Notes under the pieces: generated by a model
What the model saw: only the letters and a program-made list of their open reading frames with translations
Databases searched by the model: none
Told to the model about the DNA's origin: nothing
Part shown: piece after piece, positions 1 through 5,113 of the stretch
How positions within the stretch are numbered: position 1 is the first letter of the stretch
How the letters are laid out: each line of letters opens with the position of its first letter
Program-made: the position numbers and the translations under genes
DNA from: an uncultured Lachnospiraceae bacterium
Lineage (GTDB): Bacteria > Bacillota > Clostridia > Lachnospirales > Lachnospiraceae
Length of the DNA: 5,113 nucleotides
Assembly (NCBI GenBank): GCA_902783395.1
Contig: CACZRA010000020.1
Span: 1-5,113, forward strand
Direction: 5' to 3'

Positions 1-87
1 GATATGCTTTCGGGAGAGACCGTCAGCTCGCTTCAGGATGTCGAGCTTCCCGGCTATGGCTTTTTCTGGTATCTGCTCAGTTTCTGA
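1..87 (+). CDS. C-terminal fragment of a probable glycoside hydrolase (GH13-like), 5' end outside window
   Basis: Frame 1 is open from the left edge to TGA at 85-87 and encodes 28 residues, beginning DMLSGETVSS and ending GYGFFWYLLSF. A D-(L/M)-L-(S/T)-G-E-x-V stretch, then an alternating hydrophobic strand and an L-P-x-Y-G-F-x-W ending, is the usual finish of the C-terminal beta-sandwich of alpha-amylase-type (GH13) enzymes such as amylosucrase, and appears loosely in other glycosidases. Such an enzyme would act on alpha-glucans or sucrose-like sugars, but 28 residues cannot fix the substrate. The gene converges on the kinase gene: its stop lies inside the last codons of the kinase, an 11-base overlap at 77-87. 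Alternatives are another glycosidase family (GH42 or GH2) or a chance open frame. The family match is recalled from memory, not searched. Confidence 0.55.
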   Translation, partial: DMLSGETVSSLQDVELPGYGFFWYLLSF

Positions 88-1972
88 CCGATATTTTTAC
101 ATCACAGCCCTGAAAAGCAAAGGTACTCTTATAATCCACTCCCGCAGGCAGCTTCACCTCTTCAAGACTCTCACAGTCCTGAAAGGCGTACAGGCCGATC
201 TTTTCTATACTGGATGGTATCCTTGCCTCTGTCATGTTTCTGCATCGTTCAAAAGCATAAGACCCTATGGAAGTGATCCCGTTCTCTATGACAAGAGTAG
301 TGATATCATCCCTGAAATCTCCCCAGGGCGGTTTTCTGTCAAGTGTAGACAGGCCGTTATAAGAATCCATCTCACCGGTTCCGGATATGGTCAGAGTCCC
401 GTTCTCAAATGTCCATCGGGCGTCCTCCCCGCACTCCCCGGTTTCAACCGTATCCTGCCCGGTGTCGTCATTTTCCGAAGCCTGTTCCGATGAGACTTCT
501 TCAGCCTGTTCTGATGTGACTTCTTCAGCCTGTTCCGATGTGGCTTCTTCAGCGGTTACGCTGTCCGGATCTGTATCATCTTCTTTTTTATTCCCGGTCA
601 CCAGGATCGTCACGGCTGCTGTCAGCACTACAAGGACTACCGCAGCCAGAGCGGCGATCAATGCCGTATTCTTCCCCGTGGATTTCTTTTCCGGAGCATT
701 TCTGCGGGCCGTCCTGTCGCTTTGATCTTGTCCATAATCCGCCGCCCTTCTTATGTCAGGATCACGTCCTTTTTCAGAGGCCCCGGTATTCTCAAATACC
801 GTTATCCGGGGATCTGTGATACTGCTGCCGTCAAGCAGGACTGTTTCGCTGCCGAAACTGACGGGAGTATCCTCCAGCAGCACGGTCTCATTTGTATCAC
901 CCGAAGGAGCGGCATCATCCTGATGCCCCGGTTCATGAACATCTCTCCCTCCGGAGACTTTCCTGTCCGCTGCTGGTATTCCGACATTTGAAAACGGCTC
1001 TTCCTTTATCTTTACCGACGTAAGGTCCTTTTTCAGCTCTACGATATCCTGATAACGCTCACTTATCTTAAGCATCGTGGATTTTCTGATGATGCCCCAA
1101 AGCCCCTCAGATATCCCGTGTCTGTTTCCTTCAAAGCTGCTGTCATCCTCCATCCGGGACATGGGATCATCAAGGTGGTCACCGGTCAGGGCCGTATAAA
1201 CAGTGGCTCCCAGCGCATAAATGTCTGTCCAGGGACCCTGTTTCCCCTTTCTCTGGTACTGCTCCAAAGGAGCATAGCCCTGCTTCAGTATTACGGAGAG
1301 GCTGTGTGATTCCTCCGCTATCACCTGTCTTGCAGCGCCGAAATCAAGAAGCTTTATCGTGCCGTCATCACACAGCATGATATTATCAGGTGAAATATCC
1401 CGGTGCAGTATGTTCATGCTGTGTGTGATGAGCAGGGCGTTGGTAACGCACTTGTAAACGCTCATCGCCTGCCCCTCGGTAATACTGCCTCTTTTATTGA
1501 TATATGTCTTCAGCGTTTCACCGCTAAGATACCCCATCGTGAAATAAACCGTGTCGTTCTCCCGGAAGAAATCATACACGTTTACGATATTGGGATTTCC
1601 GTTGAACTGGGAAACAAGCTCGGCTTCCCTGTAGAACCGGTCTGCACCGTCCCTGAAAGTCTTTTCCGAATCAGCATCAGCCGCAGATACCGTAACATGG
1701 TCATGCCCTCTGAGAGCAATGCCTCTGGGATAGTACTCCTTCACTGCTATACGTTTTTCAAGCTTGATATCATAGGCCAGATATGTGATCCCGAAGCCGC
1801 CCTTTCCTATGACCCCGCCTATCATATAGCGTCCGTCAAGCACGCTTCCCATTGCGAGCGTAGCAGCATCATTCACATTATTGCTCTTATCAAAGCTGCA
1901 GTACGGACAAGGCTCCCTGTCCGTTTCCATGAAGCAGTTCTCACAAAGATTTTTGTCGTTGATCGTTATCAA
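77..1972 (-). CDS. Transmembrane Ser/Thr protein kinase with N-terminal zinc ribbon and BspA-type leucine-rich-repeat ectodomain
   Basis: The 631-residue product should phosphorylate Ser/Thr on cytoplasmic targets in response to an outside cue. Order of parts: zinc ribbon C10xxC13-x8-C22xxC25; kinase domain about 49-316; polar linker 317-434 with two ETVLL motifs (362-366, 376-380); one membrane helix about 436-459; acidic Ser/Thr/Glu repeat stalk 475-498; ectodomain 510-631 with three 22-23-residue LRR_5 repeats (558-580, 581-603, 604-625; pattern I-x-x-I-G-x-x-A-F-x-x-C). Kinase residues are complete: GKGGFG loop 56-61, Lys78 (AVKEYYP), likely helix-C Glu116, HRD 190-192 with Asn197, DFG 210-212, GYAPLEQY 232-239 in the APE position and Asp250. 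The usual HRDxKPxN Lys is Ser194 (HRDISPDN), a variant I recall in related clostridial kinases. The start is TTG: a stop lies two codons upstream, GAGGAA is well placed, and the next Met (residue 15) would break the ribbon. No PASTA repeats are present, so this is not the PrkC/StkP type. Its substrates and ligand cannot be read from the sequence. Confidence 0.93.
   Translation of the reverse strand: MITINDKNLCENCFMETDREPCPYCSFDKSNNVNDAATLAMGSVLDGRYMIGGVIGKGGFGITYLAYDIKLEKRIAVKEYYPRGIALRGHDHVTVSAADADSEKTFRDGADRFYREAELVSQFNGNPNIVNVYDFFRENDTVYFTMGYLSGETLKTYINKRGSITEGQAMSVYKCVTNALLITHSMNILHRDISPDNIMLCDDGTIKLLDFGAARQVIAEESHSLSVILKQGYAPLEQYQRKGKQGPWTDIYALGATVYTALTGDHLDDPMSRMEDDSSFEGNRHGISEGLWGIIRKSTMLKISERYQDIVELKKDLTSVKIKEEPFSNVGIPAADRKVSGGRDVHEPGHQDDAAPSGDTNETVLLEDTPVSFGSETVLLDGSSITDPRITVFENTGASEKGRDPDIRRAADYGQDQSDRTARRNAPEKKSTGKNTALIAALAAVVLVVLTAAVTILVTGNKKEDDTDPDSVTAEEATSEQAEEVTSEQAEEVSSEQASENDDTGQDTVETGECGEDARWTFENGTLTISGTGEMDSYNGLSTLDRKPPWGDFRDDITTLVIENGITSIGSYAFERCRNMTEARIPSSIEKIGLYAFQDCESLEEVKLPAGVDYKSTFAFQGCDVKISVRN
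479..550 (-). repeat. Three tandem 24-bp in-frame repeats encoding an 8-residue acidic stalk
   Basis: Three 24-bp units at 479-502, 503-526 and 527-550 differ from one another at only two positions per pair. On the minus strand they encode EEATSEQA, EEVTSEQA and EEVSSEQA (kinase residues 475-498), just outside the membrane helix. The unit is a multiple of three, so copy-number change would lengthen or shorten the spacer between membrane and leucine-rich repeats without breaking the frame. The near-identity at DNA level suggests recent duplication rather than old conserved repeats. Confidence 0.9.
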
Positions 1973-1981
1973 GTATCAGAT

Positions 1982-1987
1982 TTCCTC
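1982..1987 (-). promoter_or_regulatory. Ribosome binding site of the kinase gene, overlapping the cyclase stop codon
   Basis: Minus-strand GAGGAA lies 9 bases before the TTG start at 1972-1970. Its first two bases are the last two of the TGA stop (1988-1986) of the upstream cyclase gene. This supports the TTG start and suggests that ribosomes finishing the cyclase can reinitiate on the kinase. Confidence 0.7.
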
Positions 1988-3422
1988 AGTCAGTCTCGGG
2001 ATTATATGTATGGTAGTATGCCTTCCCGTGGTTCTTTACATAGTAGAGAGCCTTGTCAGCCTTACGGTACAGCTCCTCAAAGGTCCTTCCGTCCCTGGGA
2101 TACAGTGAGATGCCTATGGAGAGTGATACCTTGTCAGCATATTTCTCGCTTTCGAAGGCGTGCATTACGGTATACTCAAGCCTGTCTGCCAGTCTCTCCT
2201 CAGTAACCGGTGAATCAATGTCCCTGACCAGCACCATGAATTCGTCTCCGCCGACCCTTCCGATCACATCCTTACCCTTGAAGCTGTTGTGTATGATACG
2301 GCCTACCGTCTCCAGTACCTTGTCTCCGGACGAATGTCCGAAGTTGTCATTTATCCCCTTGAAATTATCCACATCGATCATCATCAGGGCACTTGATTCC
2401 TTGCCCGTGCTTTCATTAGAGAGCAGCATGGAAATGACCTCCTCGGTCGCCCCCTTGTTCAAAAGCCCTGTAAGAGGATCCCTGTTTGCCTGCTCGGTCA
2501 TTTCTTTCGCTTTTTTATGTGCCTCGGCTGCCTCGTTGCTTGCGGAGAGTGCATTGATAAGATAATTTCTCATATCCTGTGACAGCTTGACGATGGCCTC
2601 GGAAAGAGACTGCAGCTCGTTTTTTGTATTGATATCCGGCATTTCGATGATCAGTTCATTAGGATCAGTCTGTCCGTGGCTCCGGCTGGCGAAACCGACA
2701 ACCTTTTCTTCGATTATCTGTATAGGTCCGGTGATGTCCTTCCTTGACCATGCAATGAACATTATGATGAACACTGCACCCAGCACTATGATTATCACCA
2801 TGTTGGTGATCACATTGAGTCTGATCTCCTTATGGATCTCATTAGTTTCGATATCAACGCAGAGCTCCGCGAAATAGTTGCCGTCTGAGTCATAAAGAGA
2901 GAGGATGCCGGTATATTCACTCCCCCACCGGTCAGCCCACTCCTCAAAGAATACGATCTCCCCGGGATGATCTGCAGCGTTATAGTACTTGGTTGCCGTT
3001 TCCACCGTATAGTCGTCTCCTGTAAGTCCACCGAGAGTCACCTCATTCTCCGGAACATTCTCTTTTTCATATGATGACATACCGGCGATGACATTCATGA
3101 TATTATCCAGGGGCTCGGTATTCTGAGGGATTATCACATAGATATAATCGATCCTGTAAGTATCCTTTATGTTATCAAATAAAATCTGGGTCTGGTTGAA
3201 TTTATCTGACTTTTTCCCGGTCTCAAGGCATTCCTTCATATCATCAACATCTATGTTAGAGGCCGCGAAATTCAGCATATCCGTGATATATTCCTCATAC
3301 ATCTTATACAGGGCGCTCCTGTATCCGAAGTAATTAGCGACGGAAAGAAGAATGCAAAGCAGGACAATGAATATGGTGCAGCGCACCATAATGCTTTGTC
3401 TAAGTGATCTTTTCTTTTCCAT
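1986..3422 (-). CDS. Membrane-bound diguanylate cyclase with extracytoplasmic sensor, HAMP-like linker and GGDEF domain
   Basis: The 478-residue product should make cyclic di-GMP from two GTP at the inner face of the membrane. A basic N-terminus precedes membrane helix 1 (about 13-31). An outside sensor region of about 170 residues (32-203) ends in a Cache-like strand (TGILSLYDSDGNYFAELCVD, 171-190). Helix 2 (204-225) leads to a HAMP-like segment (226-288), a coiled-coil signalling helix to about 312, and the GGDEF domain (313-470). Active-site features are present: RDPLTGLLN 314-322, metal Asp350 in IDVDNFK, NFGHSSGD 360-367 and GGDEF 391-395. The inhibitory RxxD site, five residues before GGDEF, reads KGKD (382-385), so product inhibition may be weak. 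No EAL or HD-GYP domain follows. ATG at 3422 is the first usable start after an in-frame TAA. The gene lies 69 bases after the channel gene and 13 bases before the kinase gene, probably in one operon. The sensor ligand is unknown. Confidence 0.95.
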   Translation of the reverse strand: MEKKRSLRQSIMVRCTIFIVLLCILLSVANYFGYRSALYKMYEEYITDMLNFAASNIDVDDMKECLETGKKSDKFNQTQILFDNIKDTYRIDYIYVIIPQNTEPLDNIMNVIAGMSSYEKENVPENEVTLGGLTGDDYTVETATKYYNAADHPGEIVFFEEWADRWGSEYTGILSLYDSDGNYFAELCVDIETNEIHKEIRLNVITNMVIIIVLGAVFIIMFIAWSRKDITGPIQIIEEKVVGFASRSHGQTDPNELIIEMPDINTKNELQSLSEAIVKLSQDMRNYLINALSASNEAAEAHKKAKEMTEQANRDPLTGLLNKGATEEVISMLLSNESTGKESSALMMIDVDNFKGINDNFGHSSGDKVLETVGRIIHNSFKGKDVIGRVGGDEFMVLVRDIDSPVTEERLADRLEYTVMHAFESEKYADKVSLSIGISLYPRDGRTFEELYRKADKALYYVKNHGKAYYHTYNPETD

Positions 3423-3424
3423 AT

Positions 3425-3436
3425 CCCCTTAACTCC
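3425..3436 (-). promoter_or_regulatory. Candidate ribosome binding site(s) of the diguanylate cyclase gene
   Basis: Two purine-rich candidates precede the ATG at 3422. AAGGGG (3430-3425) leaves only 2 bases to the start, which is unusually tight. GGAG (3436-3433) leaves 10 bases, close to the 9-base spacing seen for the kinase gene, and is the likelier site. Confidence 0.5.
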
Positions 3437-3485
3437 ATTTTTTATTTATGCTTAAGCCGCCAGAAGTACTGAAACACTCGTTTGT

Positions 3486-3515
3486 ATCATATCATAATCC
3501 TGACGTGCCTGTCTG
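3486..3515 (-). promoter_or_regulatory. Weak candidate promoter ahead of the cyclase-kinase pair
   Basis: On the minus strand, two overlapping TATGAT hexamers (3496-3491 and 3491-3486; five of six match to TATAAT) sit at the stop codon of the channel gene. CAGACA (3515-3510; four of six match to TTGACA) stands 18 bases before the second one. This could give the cyclase and kinase genes their own transcription start. The rest of the 69-base gap holds no convincing terminator, only the 8-base palindrome GCTTAAGC (3450-3457). Such matches arise by chance in AT-rich gaps. Confidence 0.25.
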
Positions 3516-5113
3516 TTTTTCGTTCCCATCCCGTTCACTGATGACAACCTGGGTAAAGGGCACGCTTATGCCGTTGCGGTCAAACATGAGCTTGAGCTCC
3601 CGGTTGAGGCCTCTTTTTACCTTATAGTAGTCCTCAATCCTGCATTTTACCGAAAACATGAGTATGACGGCGCTGTCTTCAAAAGCGTCTACTCCGAGGT
3701 AATCAGGACCCTCAACCGCAAGAGGCAGATTGTCTCTGACGACCGGCATCTCCCGCATGATGATCTCTTCTATATCCTTAAGCTTCTCATCATAGTCGAT
3801 GCCTATTGACAGGAAGATGCCCTCCGGATTGAGGGAATGATTCTGGACCTTCTTTAAGGCGCTGTTATTGATTATCTTGGTGTTGTTGTTATCCAGATCC
3901 AGAAGCTTTGTATTGCGGATGCCTATTTCAAGGACTTTGCCGCGCCAGTCATCCACTGATATCACATCACCGACATGGAACGACCCTTCAATGATGATGA
4001 AGAGACCGTCAAATACGTCTGACGTAAGGCTCTGCGCACCGAGACCTATGACAACTGTGAGTATTCCGGCAGATGCAAGGAGGGTATCCGTTTCGACGCC
4101 GAGCTTTTTCGCGCAGCAGAAAACAATGCCTATGATGGCCGCATACCTGATGAGGCTTATGAGCATCCGGCTCATTGTCTTTGTCCGCGCACTCGCGGAA
4201 TTACCAAGCTGCAGGAGCAGCGTTGTAAGGCATATCGTTACAAAGCCTACGGAACATATGCATATGACACACCAGGTAATGGAAAACAGGTTGACCCCGT
4301 TTTCCCATACGCTCCCCATGATATGGGAGAATATGGAATCCTTCGGGAGCAGTTTATCTCTTAATATATATATAATAAATACCACGCCGGAGAAAACAAA
4401 GATAGCTCCTTTAAGGAAAACCTTCAGAACCTCCTCCGACCGGAACTCCGCCTCTTCGATGGCACCGGAATTAATATCGGCGGCTGCTGAAAGGCTGAAT
4501 TCACGCAGGAGCAGCAGGTAAAACAGGCATACGGCAGCAAAACACGGAAAGAAAGTAAAGAAAGATATCCGGTATATCCCGGAAAGCAGGTTTGACGCAG
4601 GCGTAACGACAAAGACGTATTCGGAATTCGCCGCGGCCGATACGCAGAAATACTTCACTCCCCTTACTGTGATATATCCCGCATATCCATCCCTTAAGGC
4701 TTTCTGCGTGATCCCGTAATCCGCGACAGCCTTGCCTATCCGGGATTTTCTCGGGTGATAGCTGTAAGTAGCGCTTTGCATGTCAACCGCAAATACATGG
4801 GAAGAATTAGTACCGCTGTATGTGGACAGAACATATTCCTTAGATAATGATTCAACAGGTTTTGAAAGAAAAGCGGGATCCACGGCAAGCTGTACGAAGC
4901 CGTTAGGATCGCCCTTTTCATCCGTCACAAGGCTTCCGACATAAATAAAAGGCTTCTCGAGATAGTCCTCGTCCGGCTCAGTCTCCAGCACGTAAGGAGT
5001 TCCGTAAAGCAGCTGCCTGAACTGGTATGAAGGGTCCTCCGGATCCGTGGACAGGGTCAGCCCTTTGTATGTAGAGTCGGAAACAATGACTGTCCCGTTC
5101 TTGTCATACAGCA
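3492..5113 (-). CDS. MscS-superfamily channel with N-terminal double-Cache-like sensor region, 5' end outside window
   Basis: The frame is open from the right edge to TGA at 3494-3492, giving 539 visible residues; the GTG at 4991 is an internal codon, because coding similarity continues upstream (LYDKNGTVIVSDS). Visible residues 1 to about 175 look like an extracytoplasmic double-Cache region: a distal part with a DPEDPSYQFRQLLYG stretch and a proximal part with YHPRKSRIGK and GYAGYITVRGVKYF. Membrane helices follow at about 179-203, 233-251, 272-300 and 317-337, then the pore helix about 344-376 with GLGAQSLTSDVFDGLF, the family's Gly/Ala-rich pore signature. The cytoplasmic beta domain (GDVISVDDWRGKVLEIGIRNTKLLD) and the alpha/beta vestibule complete the MscS core. 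MscS channels open under membrane tension and release solutes; a Cache sensor suggests ligand control as well. At least one further membrane helix is expected before the visible start. It is the first visible gene of the probable operon with the cyclase and kinase. Channel assignment is strong; the Cache call is by motif style only. Confidence 0.9.
   Translation of the reverse strand, partial: LYDKNGTVIVSDSTYKGLTLSTDPEDPSYQFRQLLYGTPYVLETEPDEDYLEKPFIYVGSLVTDEKGDPNGFVQLAVDPAFLSKPVESLSKEYVLSTYSGTNSSHVFAVDMQSATYSYHPRKSRIGKAVADYGITQKALRDGYAGYITVRGVKYFCVSAAANSEYVFVVTPASNLLSGIYRISFFTFFPCFAAVCLFYLLLLREFSLSAAADINSGAIEEAEFRSEEVLKVFLKGAIFVFSGVVFIIYILRDKLLPKDSIFSHIMGSVWENGVNLFSITWCVICICSVGFVTICLTTLLLQLGNSASARTKTMSRMLISLIRYAAIIGIVFCCAKKLGVETDTLLASAGILTVVIGLGAQSLTSDVFDGLFIIIEGSFHVGDVISVDDWRGKVLEIGIRNTKLLDLDNNNTKIINNSALKKVQNHSLNPEGIFLSIGIDYDEKLKDIEEIIMREMPVVRDNLPLAVEGPDYLGVDAFEDSAVILMFSVKCRIEDYYKVKRGLNRELKLMFDRNGISVPFTQVVISERDGNEKQTGTSGL
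4364..4374. repeat. Short (AT)n tract inside a channel membrane helix
   Basis: An 11-base alternating AT run lies in the codons for the IIYIL end of the channel's second visible membrane helix. It is read as ATA-TAT-ATA, followed by TTA and AGA. Slippage by one unit would shift the frame. The tract is short and may have no role. Confidence 0.5.

Noticed and set aside
25..66. Inverted repeat AGCTCG / CGAGCT (25-30 and 42-47) with a T-run at 61-65, considered as a terminator
   Set aside because: The stem is only 6 bp with an 11-base loop, the T-run is separated from it by 13 bases, and the whole lies inside the plus-strand coding frame.
38..493. A 151-codon plus-strand open frame at the left edge
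   Set aside because: It is antisense to the leucine-rich-repeat region of the kinase and uses a different frame from the plausible glycosidase tail that ends at 87.
1403..2206. A 267-codon plus-strand open frame spanning the kinase and cyclase junction
   Set aside because: It lies antisense to the conserved kinase N-terminal half and the cyclase C-terminus, shows no recognisable domain and is explained as a shadow of the real minus-strand codons.
3400..3438. A 12-codon minus-strand open frame starting at ATG 3438 and overlapping the cyclase start, considered as a leader peptide
   Set aside because: It has no clear ribosome binding site of its own, lies out of frame with the cyclase and is short enough to be chance.
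3868..4521. A 217-codon plus-strand open frame opposite the channel pore region
   Set aside because: The opposite strand encodes the conserved MscS core; the plus-strand product is rich in Ser, Arg, Met and Pro without family features.
4989..4991. GTG considered as the start of the channel gene
   Set aside because: The same frame stays open to the window edge, and the 40 upstream residues read as a sensor domain opening, so the true start lies outside the window.

Overview
The window is almost entirely coding. It holds three genes on the minus strand, read from the right edge to the left, and the last codons of a convergent plus-strand gene at the left edge. The gene types suggest a Firmicute of the Lachnospiraceae kind (Butyrivibrio, Pseudobutyrivibrio and relatives). 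The hints are a Ser/Thr kinase with an N-terminal zinc ribbon and a KEYYP motif, an extracellular BspA-type leucine-rich-repeat tail, and a Cache sensor opening of a style I associate with gut and rumen Clostridia. This placement is inference from protein style, not from a marker gene.

Minus strand, in order of transcription: (1) positions 5113-3492, the 3' part of a MscS-superfamily channel carrying a large N-terminal double-Cache-like sensor region; its start lies beyond the right edge. (2) After a 69-base gap, positions 3422-1986, a membrane diguanylate cyclase with an extracytoplasmic sensor, a HAMP-like linker and an intact GGDEF motif but a degenerate inhibitory site. (3) After a 13-base gap, positions 1972-77, a transmembrane Ser/Thr kinase with an N-terminal zinc ribbon, a low-complexity linker with repeated ETVLL motifs, one membrane helix, a 24-bp tandem-repeat stalk and a short leucine-rich-repeat ectodomain. 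The kinase starts at TTG, and its ribosome binding site overlaps the stop codon of the cyclase gene.

Positions 1-87 on the plus strand encode the C-terminus of what looks like a carbohydrate-active enzyme, probably a GH13-type glycosidase. It converges on the kinase gene with an 11-base overlap.

All three minus-strand products are membrane proteins that pair an outward-facing domain with a different output: ion or solute flux, c-di-GMP synthesis, and protein phosphorylation. Spacing suggests one transcription unit, clearest for the cyclase-kinase pair. That they form one envelope, osmotic or nutrient sensing module is an inference. No RNA gene, CRISPR array, insertion sequence, riboswitch or clear terminator was seen, and no stretch over 300 bases lacks a gene.
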